The notes under the pieces: generated by a model
Seen by the model: the letters and a program-made list of their open reading frames with translations, nothing else
Database searches by the model: none
What the model was told of the DNA's origin: nothing
In this document: positions 1-9,119 of the stretch, one piece after another
How positions within the stretch are numbered: position 1 is the first letter of the stretch
Layout of the letters: each line of letters opens with the position of its first letter
From: Chenggangzhangella methanolivorans
Lineage (GTDB): Bacteria; Pseudomonadota; Alphaproteobacteria; Rhizobiales; Methylopilaceae
Assembly: GCF_019797865.1 (NCBI RefSeq)
Contig: NZ_CP081869.1
Coordinates: forward strand, 2,753,501 to 2,817,500
Direction: 5' to 3'
Length of the DNA: 64,000 nucleotides
Program-made: the position numbers and the translations under genes

Positions 1-526
1 GGTCGATGTCCTCCTCCCACCCGGTCCTGGCCTTGCGCACGCCCGACCAGCGGGTCCAGAGCCCGGCGAAGACGCACAAGGGCCGCTCCTGCGACAGCGC
101 GAACCAGACCGGCGCGGCGCCGCCGCCGGGAGCGCGGCCATATTCGGAGAACGAGGTCAGCGGCGCGACGCAGCGGTGCTCGACCCCGAGCCAGCGCGTC
201 CAGTGCCGGCTCGCGACGTTGCGGATGTTGGTGACGCCGCCGTCCGGCTCGCGGCGCAGCAGCTCCTGGAAATCGACCGTCCCGCCCTTCGCCCGCAGCT
301 TGTCGGCGCGCCTGGAGGCCGCGTCGAGAATGACCTTCTGCGAGGTCGGCATGCCCCAGCGGGCGAGCGTGAGCTCGCGGCCCTCCGCCCCGTTCCGGAC
401 GATCGGCGCGGCGTAGTCCGGGAAGATCCCGGGCGTCGGGGGGAGGTTGCCGGTTCGGTCGACCATCGCGCGGGCGAGTTCGCGGATCGCGGCCTGGCCC
501 TTGGTGAGCGAGTAGAGATTGCACAT
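1..526 (-). CDS. SOS response-associated peptidase (SRAP/YedK/HMCES family), 3' end outside window
   Basis: Reading the minus strand from the ATG at 526 gives a protein beginning MCNLYSLTKGQAAIRELAR that stays open to the window edge (about 175 residues visible). The family, named YedK in E. coli and HMCES in animals, uses Cys2 to form a covalent adduct with abasic sites in single-stranded DNA, and Cys2 is present here directly after the initiator Met. Other family features are the ARWGMP segment, the TNIRN segment near residue 80, and a following segment with FSEYG. The C-terminal part with the family histidine lies outside the window. It is transcribed away from the tandem repeat array. The N-terminal match is strong. 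Confidence 0.9.
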   Translation of the reverse strand, partial: MCNLYSLTKGQAAIRELARAMVDRTGNLPPTPGIFPDYAAPIVRNGAEGRELTLARWGMPTSQKVILDAASRRADKLRAKGGTVDFQELLRREPDGGVTNIRNVASRHWTRWLGVEHRCVAPLTSFSEYGRAPGGGAAPVWFALSQERPLCVFAGLWTRWSGVRKARTGWEEDID

Positions 527-580
527 TCGACCAGCGTGGCGCCGATGGCGGCCGGGCGCCACCGAAGCGAAGACGCCGAT

Positions 581-604
581 CGCCGCCGCCGCCGCCGCCG
601 CCGC
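581..604. repeat. (CGC)8 trinucleotide microsatellite
   Basis: Eight uninterrupted CGC units lie 55 bp upstream of the SRAP start codon, in its presumed promoter or 5' leader. Such a tract can slip during replication. No coding role is apparent. Confidence 0.9.
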
Positions 605-671
605 AGGAGAGCGGTTTCTTCGCAGTCAGGTTAACAAATGATGGGCAAATTGGGCGACGGCGGAGTCTAAA

Positions 672-725
672 CTGGAACGAATCGGGAATCGGCGATTCGG
701 CCGCGATTCGTTCTACTGGAACGAA
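672..725. promoter_or_regulatory. Inverted repeat GAACGAATCG / CGATTCGTTC with a repeated flank
   Basis: A perfect 10-bp inverted repeat has its arms at 675-684 and 704-713. The string CTGGAACGAA occurs directly before the left arm (672) and again at 716. The spacer contains a further GATTCG. The site lies about 150 bp upstream of the SRAP gene. An operator or stem-loop is possible, but nothing here identifies a regulator. Confidence 0.4.
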
Positions 726-900
726 ACAAGACTCGACTCGTGAGGACTCGGCCTAGACTCGCGCGCTGCGATCGAGCCAAGACGAGGCCGGGCGAATACG
801 AAACAACCGGGACGCGTAGACTCGGGGAGTCCGGGCGCGTCCTGCGGCGGGGCGCCATCCCGAGCGCAGAGCCGGAATGGTCCGGTCGAAGTTTCCCACG

Positions 901-1430
901 GCGTCGGTTCTGGGTCCCGGGTCAAGCCCGGGACGACGACGGCGGGTCAACCGCCAAGGAGTACGAACGCCGGCTTCGGCGGCGGCGCGCCCGAACCCCA
1001 ACGGTCATCCCGGCCGAAGAGCCGGGATCCAGAGCCGAGGCGGTCCGTCCAGATTCTCACGGCGTCGGTTCCGGGTCCCGGGTCAAGCCCGGGACGACGG
1101 CGGCGGGTCAGCAGCCAAAGAGCACGAACGCCGGCTTCGGCGGCGTCGCGCCCGAACCTCGACGGTCATCCCGGCCGAAGAGCCGGGATCCAGAACCGAG
1201 GCGGTCCGTCCAGAGTCCTCACGGCGTCGGTTCCGGGTCCCGGGTCAAGCCCGGGACGACGGCGGCGGGTCACCCGCCAAGGCGCACGAACGCCGGCTTC
1301 GGCGGCGGCGCGCCCGAACCCCAACGGTCATCCCGGCCGAAGAGCCGGGATCCAGAGCCGAGGCGGTCCGTCCAGATTCCTCACGTCGTCGGTTCCGGGT
1401 CCCGGGTCAGGCCCGGGACGACGGCGGCGG
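901..1430. repeat. Tandem array of a 161-bp unit (about 3.3 copies) built from hairpin repeats
   Basis: The GCGTCGGTT landmark recurs at 901, 1062 and 1223 and in a variant form near 1384. The ACGAACGCC landmark recurs at 963, 1124 and 1285. Both give a constant 161-bp period. Each unit contains two palindromes also seen singly elsewhere in the window: CCCGGGTCAAGCCCGGG, and a CCGGC-type hairpin with the loop GAAGAGCC. The array ends one base before the pheT stop codon. Long reading frames across it in both directions are by-products of GC bias. Confidence 0.9.
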
Positions 1431-3851
1431 TCAGCCGCGCAGCGTCGCGCCCGTGGCTTTCTCGACCTGCGCCACGATCCGTCCCGAAATCTCCTCGATC
1501 TCGGGCGTCGGTCAGCGTCTTGTCGCGCGGCTGGAGCGTCACCGCGAGCGCGAGCGAGACCTTGCCCTCGGGAACGCCCGGACCCTCGTAGCGGTCGAAC
1601 AGGTCGACGCGCGTCACGAGCTTGCGGTCGGCGGCCTGCGCGGCGCGGATCAGCTCGCCCGCCGGCGTGTCGCGATCGGCGAGGAAGGCGAAGTCGCGGG
1701 ACAGCGGCTGCAGCGCCGAGCCCTCGAAGGGCGGCTTGGCGCGCGTCGCCTTGGCCTTCGGGGCGGGCAGGGCGTCGAGCGTGATCTCGAAGCCGACCAG
1801 CGGGCCCGAGACGCCGAGCGCCTTCAGGACGCGCGGATGGAGCTCGCCGAAGGCCCCGAGCACGACCTTGGGGCCGAGCTGGAGCGCCGCCGAGCGGCCG
1901 GGATGGAACCAGGCGGGCGCCGCGCCTTGCGCGATCTGCACCGAACTCGCCGACAGGCCGAGCGCCGCCAAAACGTTGAGCGCGTCGCCCTTGGCGTCGA
2001 AGGCGTCGACGGGGAGCGCCTGCTCGCCCCAGTGCCGGCCCGTCCCGCGCGCCTTCGCGGTTCCGCGGCGGACGCCGGTCGCCTGCATGCGCTGGTCCTG
2101 CGGACGGTCGCCGAGGAAGGTCTGGCCGACCTCGAACAGCGCGACGTCGCCCGACCCGCGGTCGGCGTTGCGCTGGGCGGCGGCGATCAGGCCCGGCAGC
2201 AGGCTCGGGCGCATGTCCGAAAGGTCGGCGGCGATCGGGTTGGCGAGCGCAAGCTCGGGCTTTCCGCCGCCGAAGCTCGTCGCCTGCTGGCGGCTGACGA
2301 ACGACCAGGTGACGGCTTCGACGAGGCCGCGGGCGGCGAGCGTCCGGCGCGCCGTGCGGGCGCGGCGCTGCACCGGGCTGAGCCTGGCGGCCGCGAGCGA
2401 CTGCGCCTGCGGCAGCGGGCTCGCCTCGACCTTGTCGAGGCCGATGATGCGCACGACCTCCTCGACGAGGTCGGCCTTGCCCTCGACGTCCGGCCGCCAG
2501 CTCGGCACCGCGACCTTCAGCGTCTCGCCATGGCCCGACACCCAGAACCCGAGCAGCGACAGCGGCGCCTTGACCTCGGCGGGAGCGACCACGAGCCCGG
2601 TGAGGCGCTTCACCTCGGAGATGGGGAAGTCGATGATGAGGTCGCGCTCGGGGACCTCGCCCGCGACCACGAGCTCGGAGGCCTCGCCGCCGCAGATCTC
2701 GAGGATGAGGCGCGTGGCGAGCTCGAGGCCCGGGATCGTGAAGGCGGGATCGACGCCGCGCTCGAAGCGGTGGCGCGCGTCGGAATGGATGTTGAGCGCC
2801 CGGCCCGTGCGCGCGATCGCGAGCGGATCCCAGAGCGCGCTCTCGATCAGCACGTCGACCGTGTCGGCGCCGCAGCCCGTCGAGGCGCCGCCCATGATTC
2901 CGGCGAGCGACTCGACGCCGTGATCGTCGGCGATCACGCACATGGTCTCGTCGAGCGCGTAGTCCTTGCCGTCGAGCGCGGCGAAGCTTTCGCCCGCGCG
3001 GCCGCGGCGCACCACGAGATCGCCCTTCACCTTGGCGGCGTCGAAGACGTGCAGCGGACGGCCGCGGTCGAAGGTGAGGTAGTTGGTGACGTCGACGAGC
3101 GCGTTGATCGGCTTCTGGCCGATCGACTTCAGCTTGCGCTGCAGCCATTCGGGCGAGGGGCCGTTCTTCACGCCGCGCACCATCCGCAGCGCGAACAGCG
3201 GCGACAGCGGGGGCGTGTCGCCGAAGTCGAGGCGCACGTTCACGGGGCAGGGATAGGCGCCGCGCACCGGGTTCAGGCCGGGCTCGATCAGCGTTCCGAT
3301 CTCGGCGGCGGCGAGGTCGCGGGCGACGCCATGGACGCCGAGGCAGTCCGAGCGGTTCGGCGTGACCGCGATCTCGATCACCGGGTCGTCGAGCCCGATC
3401 ACCGGCGCGAACGGCTTTCCGACCGGGGCGTCGGCGGGAAGCTCCAGGATGCCGTCGCTTTCCTCCGACAGCCCGAGCTCGCGGCCCGAGCACAGCATGC
3501 CGGCCGAGGGCACGCCGCGGATCTCAGAGGCGCCGAGCTTCACCCGGAGGAGGGGATGACGGTCCCGGGCGCGGCGAACACGACCTTGAGGCCCGTCCGC
3601 GCGTTCGGAGCGCCGCACACGACCTGCAGCGGCTCCGGCCGGCCGACGTCGACGCGGCAGACCTGCAGCTTGTCGGCGTTCGGGTGGCGCTCGGCGGCGA
3701 GAATGCGCCCGACCACGAAGGGATGGAGTTCGCCCGCCTTGTCCTCGACATGCTCGACCTCGAGCCCGACGCGGGTCAGCGTCTCGGTGACGGCGACGAG
3801 GTCGGCGTCGCCCGCGAGGTGCTCTTTCAGCCAGGAGAGGGAGAATTTCAT
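1431..3851 (-). CDS. pheT: Phenylalanine-tRNA ligase beta subunit, reading frame interrupted by two compensating indels
   Basis: PheT forms the alpha2-beta2 phenylalanyl-tRNA synthetase with PheS. It carries the tRNA-binding (EMAP-like) domain near the N-terminus, the B3/B4 editing domain, and a C-terminal anticodon-binding domain. The start is [14 protein letters not shown] at 3851. The frame breaks near 3544, just before [10 protein letters not shown], where one base is missing. It breaks again near 1503, where TLTDA should continue as [12 protein letters not shown] and one extra C is present. The final frame ends ATLRG-stop at 1431. The shifts cancel, so the total (806 codons plus stop) has the normal family length. 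An essential gene with two compensating single-base indels most likely reflects sequence error. Unusually, pheS is separated from it by two unrelated genes. Confidence 0.93.
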
Positions 3852-3869
3852 CGTGCTCTCAAAGTCTCA

Positions 3870-4334
3870 TCACTTGCGGCGAGGGCGGGCCAGCATGGCG
3901 ACCGCGAAAGCGCGCTTCTCCGCAGAAGACAGACCATCCAGGGCGATAATGGCGACTTCAGCCGAATTGATCAGAGCCCTGACTTCCAAACGGCCATACG
4001 CAAACGGCTCGGGATTGTAGTCGGCGTCATGACGATCCCGCTGCAAATCGATGAGCAGATCAAGGATGCCATGGACGCCGGCGCCGAGATGGTTTGCACG
4101 GAGGTCTTGTTCGCGAACAGTTTTGAACGTGCCGTGGTCTATGGATCGATAAATGGCCGTCCAGTCACGTGATGCTGTCGATTTGCCGACCAGTTCATTC
4201 GCGCAGAGGCGGCAAATAGCATGAAACACCGCATAGTAAGCAGTGCTGACCGCTCGCCGAAGCGTCGCTTGGCGAGGTCGACCGGTATCATGGTCGACAA
4301 GCAGCCATGCGACGTCGATCAGAGTTTGATGCAT
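3870..4334 (-). CDS. HEPN-like domain protein, second gene of a two-gene insertion between pheS and pheT
   Basis: This is a 154-residue all-alpha protein. The segment LRRAVSTAYYAVFHAICR (about residues 25-43) followed by LQRDRHDADYNP (about residues 97-108) is the pattern of small HEPN-type proteins annotated in many alphaproteobacteria. HEPN proteins are often RNases in toxin-antitoxin or defence systems and use an R-x4-6-H motif. I cannot place that motif with certainty here, so nuclease activity is inference. It starts 9 bp after the stop of the 94-residue gene upstream, so the two are probably co-transcribed. It ends 18 bp before pheT. Base composition looks lower in GC than the pheS and pheT flanks, suggesting acquisition. 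Confidence 0.6.
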   Translation of the reverse strand: MHQTLIDVAWLLVDHDTGRPRQATLRRAVSTAYYAVFHAICRLCANELVGKSTASRDWTAIYRSIDHGTFKTVREQDLRANHLGAGVHGILDLLIDLQRDRHDADYNPEPFAYGRLEVRALINSAEVAIIALDGLSSAEKRAFAVAMLARPRRK

Positions 4335-4343
4335 CTTCGACCG

Positions 4344-4628
4344 TTACTCGACGCCAATTTCGTCACCAACAAAACGGGCGCGAAAATAGGGAAAACGATC
4401 TTCCCCCTGGCCGCGAAAAGCGCTTGAAAGGCCAGTGATCGACGTGAGGGTCGCCTGACCCGGCGTCGCATCGGAGCCTTCCCGGAAAAATGCGTCGATG
4501 AAGATCGAGGGGGCGCCGTCGTGGTCGTCTCCAAAACGAACCTCTGCATGATCGTACCCGTGCTGGCCAAGCGTCCGGCGCAGGACTTGATCCGCAATCT
4601 CGGCCACTTTCGATTTGCTCAGCATCAC
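4344..4628 (-). CDS. Hypothetical 94-residue protein, first gene of the pair with the HEPN-like gene
   Basis: The protein starts with MMLSKSKVAEIADQVLRR (the second Met at 4625 is an equally good start). It contains an acidic, probably alpha/beta body with the central segment SIFIDAFFREGSD and ends GDEIGVE. I do not recognise the family. Its position directly before a HEPN-like gene suggests that it is the partner or antitoxin, or the other half of a small accessory cassette. It has no signal peptide or membrane segment. The 55-bp gap to pheS suggests that the pair may share the pheS transcript. Confidence 0.55.
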   Translation of the reverse strand: MMLSKSKVAEIADQVLRRTLGQHGYDHAEVRFGDDHDGAPSIFIDAFFREGSDATPGQATLTSITGLSSAFRGQGEDRFPYFRARFVGDEIGVE

Positions 4629-4683
4629 GCCTCAGCTCCAGCCCGATGAAACAGGAGGATAACAGAAGCACCATGCTCCCGCC

Positions 4684-5775
4684 TCACGAACTCAGCCCGC
4701 CTGCGAGCGTCGGGAAGTCGAGCGGGCGGAAGCCGTAATGGGCGAGCCAGCGGGCGTCGGCGTTGAACAGGTCGCGCAGGTCCGGCATGCCGTATTTCAG
4801 CATGGCGATGCGGTCGATCCCCATGCCCCAGGCGAAGCCCTGATAGACGTCCGGGTCGATCCCGACATTGCGCAGCACGTTCGGATGCACCATCCCGCAG
4901 CCGAGGATCTCCAGCCAGTCGTCGCCCTCGCCGATGCGCACCTCGTTGGGCAGGCGCCGGCAGCGGACGTCGACCTCCATCGAGGGCTCGGTGAAGGGGA
5001 AGAAGGACGGGCGGAAGCGCAGCTCGACCGAAGGCACCTCGAAGAAGGTCTTCAGGAACTCCTCCAGCACCCATTTGAGGTGCCCGAGATTGGCGCTCTG
5101 GTCGATCACCAGCCCCTCGACCTGATGGAACATCGGCGTGTGCGTCTGGTCCATGTCGAAGCGGTAGGTGCGGCCGGGGCAGATCACCCGGATCGGCGGC
5201 TTCGAGGCCTCCATGGCACGGATCTGCACCGGGCTCGTATGGGTGCGCAGCACGAGCCGCGAACCGTCGTCCTTCTGCGGCAGGAAGAAGGTGTCGTGCA
5301 TCTCGCGGGCCGGATGGCCGACGGGGAAATTGAGCTTGGTGAAGTTGTAGTCGTCGGTCTCGATGTCCGGGCCTTCGGCGACCGAGAAGCCCATGGCCGA
5401 GAAGATCGCCACGATCTCGTCGGTGACCTGGGAGACCGGATGGATGCGCCCGGTCTCGAGGCCGGTCTCGCGCACCGGCAGCGAGACGTCGAGCGTTTCG
5501 GCGGCGAGCCGCGCGTCGAGGGCCGCGTCGGCGAGCGCGGCCTTCTTCTCGGTGAGCGCGGTCGCGATCTTGTCGCGCAGGCCGTTGAGCGCCGGGCCGA
5601 AGGTCTTGCGCGTCTCGGGGTCCATCGACCCCAGCGTCTTCATCTTCTCGGAGACCGAGCCCTTCTTGCCGAGCGCCGCGACGCGCAGCGCTTCGAGCGA
5701 GGCCTCGTCGGACGCGGCCTCGATCTCGGCGAGAAGCTGGGTTTCGAGCGAGGAGAGTTCGGAAAGGTCGGTCAT
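4684..5775 (-). CDS. pheS: Phenylalanine-tRNA ligase alpha subunit
   Basis: This is the catalytic subunit of phenylalanyl-tRNA synthetase. From the start [20 protein letters not shown] at 5775 the protein has 363 residues, normal for the family. The N-terminal coiled coil is followed by the class II core. Motif 2 appears around [20 protein letters not shown] and motif 3 at [17 protein letters not shown]. An upstream Met at 5811 would add 12 basic residues not typical of PheS, so the internal start is preferred. It lies upstream of the HEPN pair and pheT on the same strand, and downstream of rplT-rpmI. The reading frame is intact. Confidence 0.95.
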   Translation of the reverse strand: MTDLSELSSLETQLLAEIEAASDEASLEALRVAALGKKGSVSEKMKTLGSMDPETRKTFGPALNGLRDKIATALTEKKAALADAALDARLAAETLDVSLPVRETGLETGRIHPVSQVTDEIVAIFSAMGFSVAEGPDIETDDYNFTKLNFPVGHPAREMHDTFFLPQKDDGSRLVLRTHTSPVQIRAMEASKPPIRVICPGRTYRFDMDQTHTPMFHQVEGLVIDQSANLGHLKWVLEEFLKTFFEVPSVELRFRPSFFPFTEPSMEVDVRCRRLPNEVRIGEGDDWLEILGCGMVHPNVLRNVGIDPDVYQGFAWGMGIDRIAMLKYGMPDLRDLFNADARWLAHYGFRPLDFPTLAGGLSS

Positions 5776-5831
5776 GAAAGGACGCCGCTTCTTACGATCG
5801 GCGGAAGACATACCCGGCCGATCATGAAACG

Positions 5832-5925
5832 CAACGTCATCCCCCGGCTTGTCCGGGGGATCCAGGCCAGATCATCGAGCGAAGGAGCTGCGGAAGACTG
5901 GATGCCCCGGACAAGCCGGGGCATG
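5832..5925. repeat. Dispersed composite hairpin repeat (REP/BIME-like), variant form
   Basis: Two palindromes in inverted orientation, CATCCCCCGGCTTGTCCGGG on the left and the CCCCGGACAAGCCGGGGCATG arm on the right, surround a spacer in the gap between rplT and pheS. This is a divergent version of the repeat seen in other gaps. It could form a bidirectional stem-loop. Confidence 0.8.
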
Positions 5926-5974
5926 ACGAGCTCTGTTCTGGATCGCAGAAGCGCCCGAAGACGCTTCAGAACGT

Positions 5975-6336
5975 TCACGCCTGCGGCAGCGCGGCCTTGG
6001 CCTTCGCGGCGAGCGCGCCGAAGGCGGCGGGCTCGGCGATGGCGAGCTCGGAGAGCAGGCGGCGATCCACCTCGATGCCGGCCTTGGCGAGGCCGTCGAT
6101 GAAGCGGCTGTAGGTCAGGCCGTGCTCGCGCACGGCGGCGTTGATGCGCTGGATCCAGAGCGCCCGGAACGTCCGCTTCTTGTTCTTGCGGTCGCGGTAG
6201 GCGTACTGCATCGACCGATCGACGGCGGCCTTGGCGGCCCGGATCGTGTTCTTGCGGCGGCCGTAAAAGCCTTTCGCCGCGTCGAGGGTCTTCTTGTGCT
6301 TGCGTGGGACGTAACGCCCCGTTTCACGCGAGCCAT
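5975..6336 (-). CDS. rplT: 50S ribosomal protein L20, one frameshift near the N-terminus
   Basis: L20 binds 23S rRNA early in large-subunit assembly. The ATG at 6336 gives [12 protein letters not shown]. One base is missing near 6302, after which the expected L20 sequence continues in another frame ([19 protein letters not shown], then [20 protein letters not shown]). It ends LPQA at 5975. With the base restored, the protein is 120 residues, the normal length. Because this gene is essential or nearly so in most bacteria, a sequencing error is the likely cause. It forms an operon with rpmI, 48 bp upstream. infC, often the first gene of this operon, is not here. Confidence 0.93.
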
Positions 6337-6384
6337 GGTCTATCTCTCAAACGTCTGAAGGGGTGAAAAGCGCGAAAAGCTCGA

Positions 6385-6581
6385 TCAGCCGTAGGCAGGA
6401 ACGACTTGACGATGCGGGCGTCCGCCGGCGTCAGGATCGTGGTGCCCCGCTGGTTGCGGATCTGCTTGTTGGTGCGCTTGATCATCCCGTGGCGCTTGCC
6501 CGCCTGGGCGGAGATGACCTTGCCGGTCGCGGTGAAGCGGAAGCGCTTCTTCGCCGCCGACTTGGACTTGAGCTTGGGCAT
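6385..6581 (-). CDS. rpmI: 50S ribosomal protein L35, frameshift in the last residues
   Basis: [20 protein letters not shown] is the standard L35 N-terminus, with the start at 6581. The frame is good through RIVKSFLP, where one base is missing near 6394. Restoring it gives the usual end, YG-stop, at 6385 and a 65-residue protein. Without the correction the frame would read on into rplT. It is a small basic 50S subunit protein co-transcribed with rplT. Confidence 0.92.
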
Positions 6582-6822
6582 TTCGCTCTCCGATCTGGTG
6601 AGGCGATTTGCGACTGGCTTCGCCGCGCCGGAAAACCGGAGCGGTGAGGTCAGCCGAAAAACCTCGAGCTGTTGATGGCGCGCCACGGCAGCCCATACAG
6701 CCGGACCCGCGCGGAAGCGGGGCTTTTACACGTCAGCCTGAGGGATTGCAACGGGATCGGTCAGGGATCGCGACGCGGCCGATCAGGGATCGGGCGCCGG
6801 CGCGATGGAACGCGCCTTGCCC

Positions 6823-7623
6823 TTAGCGCCCGAGCGCGCTCCGGACCGCCTGCCCGACCGGATGGGCGGGGTCGAACATCAGCCGCGCGGCGAGCGCGAG
6901 CGACACCACGATCACCAGCGGGCGGACGAGCTTCACGCCGTGCTTCAGCGCGAGCGCCGAGCCGAGCTGGGCGCCGGCGATCGTGCCGGCCGCCATCGCG
7001 AAGCCCGCGAGCCAGACCACGTGTCCCGCCGCCACGAACACGATGAGCCCGGCGAGGTTGGACGACATGTTGAGGAGCTTGGTGCGCGCCACGGCCTTGG
7101 CGGCCCCGACGCCGGTGAGCGCCACCAGCGCGATCATGTAGAACGACCCGGCGCCGGGGCCGAACAGCCCGTCATAGGCCCCGATCGGCGCGACGACGCC
7201 GAGGCCGAAGGCGAGCGGCGTCATCCGGGCCGCGGCGTCGACGTCCGACATCCTCGGCCCGAAGGCGAAGTAGAGCGCCACCGCGATCAGCAGGAACGGC
7301 AGCGCGATCCGCATCGCCTCCACGGGCGCGACCGCGACCAGCGCCGAGCCGATCACCGCGCCGACGAAGGCCGCGGCCGCCAGCCCCCAGGTCGAGCGCG
7401 AGCGGAAATCGATCATGCCGGCGCGGGCGAATCGCCAGGTCGCGGCCGCCGTGCCGATCGAGCCCTGCAGCTTGTTGGTGGCGATCGCCGAGACGGGGTC
7501 GAGGCCGCCGAGCAGCAGCGCCGGCACGGTGATGAGCCCGCCGCCGCCCGCGATCGCGTCGACCGCGCCGGCGAACAGGCCGACGAACGCGAACATCAAA
7601 AGGATTTCGGGAGACAGCGACAT
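6823..7623 (-). CDS. TSUP (TauE/SafE/YfcA) family membrane permease
   Basis: This 266-residue, highly hydrophobic inner-membrane protein has about eight predicted membrane segments. It has the duplicated TSUP architecture: DAIAGGGGLITVPALLLGG and NKLQGSIGT in the first half, and APIGAYDGLFGPGAGSF and RTKLLNMSSN in the second. The family exports or imports small organosulfur or organic anions such as sulfite, sulfoacetate and taurine. The substrate cannot be read from sequence. It is closest in style to YfcA. It is a single gene, on the same strand as the vWA gene upstream and about 240 bp from rpmI. Confidence 0.85.
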   Translation of the reverse strand: MSLSPEILLMFAFVGLFAGAVDAIAGGGGLITVPALLLGGLDPVSAIATNKLQGSIGTAAATWRFARAGMIDFRSRSTWGLAAAAFVGAVIGSALVAVAPVEAMRIALPFLLIAVALYFAFGPRMSDVDAAARMTPLAFGLGVVAPIGAYDGLFGPGAGSFYMIALVALTGVGAAKAVARTKLLNMSSNLAGLIVFVAAGHVVWLAGFAMAAGTIAGAQLGSALALKHGVKLVRPLVIVVSLALAARLMFDPAHPVGQAVRSALGR

Positions 7624-7697
7624 CGGGAGAACTCGGACGCTCGGGCGGGGCGGCGGCGCTCATAGCACGGCCGCTCCGCACGCGTCCCCGAAGCCGT

Positions 7698-8531
7698 TCA
7701 GTTGCCGAAGCGCTCGCGCCAGAGCTGCTCGCCCGAGGTGCAGTCGGATCTCACGCGCTCGGCTGCGACCGGAACCGAGGCGAGGCCGCCGGGCCCGATC
7801 GAGGGATGGTCGGGGGCCAGGCCCGCGATCTCCATCAAGAGCTTGGTGCGGACGGCGTCCGGGAACTGCGCGATGGAGCGCACCGGCACCATGAAGGCGC
7901 CCGGCCCGCCGATGACGCAGTCGCGGTAGTAGGCGTCGAGGTCGCCGACGTCCATCATGGCGAAGCTCGGGCGCTTCAGCATCAGCGGCAGGCCGTTGAC
8001 CGTGATGCCACGGTCCAGCACCTCGTCGCGCACGAGCTCGACCGGTTCGCCCTGGTTGTTGGGCCCGTCGCCCGAGATGTCGACGACCTTGCGCGCGCCC
8101 GAAAACCCGCTCGTCTCGAAGAGCTTGGCGGAATGCACCAGCGCGCCCGAGATCGAGGTGCGGTAGGCCCGGCGCAGCGGCGCGGCCGCGAGCTTCTCGG
8201 CGAAGGCGGCGGCGCTTTCGGCGCCGTCGATCAGCGTCCAGGGCACGACGACGCGCTGCTCCTCGGCGCCGGCCCATTCGACATAGGCGACCGCGATGCG
8301 GCCGATCATGCCCTGCGCGATGGCCTCGAGCACCGGGCGGGAGACGATCGCGGCGCGATAGCCCTCGCGCTGCATCTCCTGCTCCTCGGCGTCCATCGAG
8401 TAGGAGATGTCGACCGCGAGCACGAGCTCCAGATCGACCGGCACGCCCGATTTGTCCGCCGCCGCGGCGGGCGACAGCGACGCGGCCGCCGCAAGCGCGA
8501 GGCCAGACAGGAAGCGGATGCGTCGGCGCAT
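7698..8531 (-). CDS. Secreted DUF1194 (von Willebrand factor A-like) protein
   Basis: The 277-residue protein begins with a Sec signal peptide (MRRRIRFLSGLALAAAASL followed by PAAAA). A vWA-type fold follows. LELVLAVDISYSMDAEEQ supplies the DxSxS metal-ion-dependent adhesion motif, and KVVDISGDGPNNQGE is the second strand and loop typical of DUF1194. The family is common in alphaproteobacteria, is predicted to be periplasmic, and has no firmly established function. It is transcribed divergently from cdd. Confidence 0.85.
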   Translation of the reverse strand: MRRRIRFLSGLALAAAASLSPAAAADKSGVPVDLELVLAVDISYSMDAEEQEMQREGYRAAIVSRPVLEAIAQGMIGRIAVAYVEWAGAEEQRVVVPWTLIDGAESAAAFAEKLAAAPLRRAYRTSISGALVHSAKLFETSGFSGARKVVDISGDGPNNQGEPVELVRDEVLDRGITVNGLPLMLKRPSFAMMDVGDLDAYYRDCVIGGPGAFMVPVRSIAQFPDAVRTKLLMEIAGLAPDHPSIGPGGLASVPVAAERVRSDCTSGEQLWRERFGN

Positions 8532-8699
8532 GCCCAGCCCCTCCGGTCGATGCGCCGAAGCGTCATCTGACTGTCATCATGCAAGCAAGGCGCCGGACTG
8601 GCGAGGACGACTTGCGGGCGATGGGCGTTTGCCCACCGCAATCTCGGCGCTATCCTTGGCCGACCGCCGCCTCCCGCCCTCCCGGAAGCTCCGAACCCG

Positions 8700-9119
8700 A
8701 TGATCGACGAGACCAGCCTCGCCGCCCTGTTCGACGCCGCGGCGGGCGCCCGGGCGCGCGCCTACGCCCCCTATTCGGGCTTTTCGGTCGGGGCCGCGGT
8801 CCTTGGGGCGGGCGGGGCGATCTTCGCAGGCTGCAACGTCGAGAACGCCGCCTATCCGGTGGGCGCCTGCGCGGAGGTCGGCGCGTTGTCGGCGATGGTG
8901 GCGGGCGGCGAGACCCGTCTCGCGGCGATCCTCGTGATCGGCGGCGGCGCGGGCCTCTGCACCCCCTGCGGCGCCTGCCGGCAGCGGATCCGCGAATTCG
9001 CGGGCCCCGACGCGGCCGTCGTGATCGCGGGGCCCGAAGGCGTGCGGCGCCGCTTCACGGCGGGCGAGCTGCTGCCCGAGAGCTTCGGCCCTGAGATTCT
9101 TCAGGGCGCGCGGCCATGA
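8700..9119 (+). CDS. cdd: Cytidine deaminase
   Basis: It deaminates cytidine and deoxycytidine to uridine and deoxyuridine. The 139-residue homotetrameric-type enzyme shows [12 protein letters not shown] near residue 22, [18 protein letters not shown] with the zinc Cys and catalytic Glu in CAE, and [13 protein letters not shown], which supplies the two remaining zinc cysteines (PCxxC). Its stop overlaps the deoA start (ATGA). It is the first gene of the salvage operon cdd-deoA-deoB-upp. Confidence 0.93.
   Translation: MIDETSLAALFDAAAGARARAYAPYSGFSVGAAVLGAGGAIFAGCNVENAAYPVGACAEVGALSAMVAGGETRLAAILVIGGGAGLCTPCGACRQRIREFAGPDAAVVIAGPEGVRRRFTAGELLPESFGPEILQGARP

Noticed and set aside
901-1430. CRISPR or coding repeats
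   Set aside because: The 161-bp units are near-identical end to end without unique spacers, and the hairpin palindromes match dispersed intergenic repeats.
877-4020. A 1,047-codon open frame on the plus strand
   Set aside because: It lies antisense to pheT and through the repeat array. It is a by-product of high GC and has no recognisable domain.
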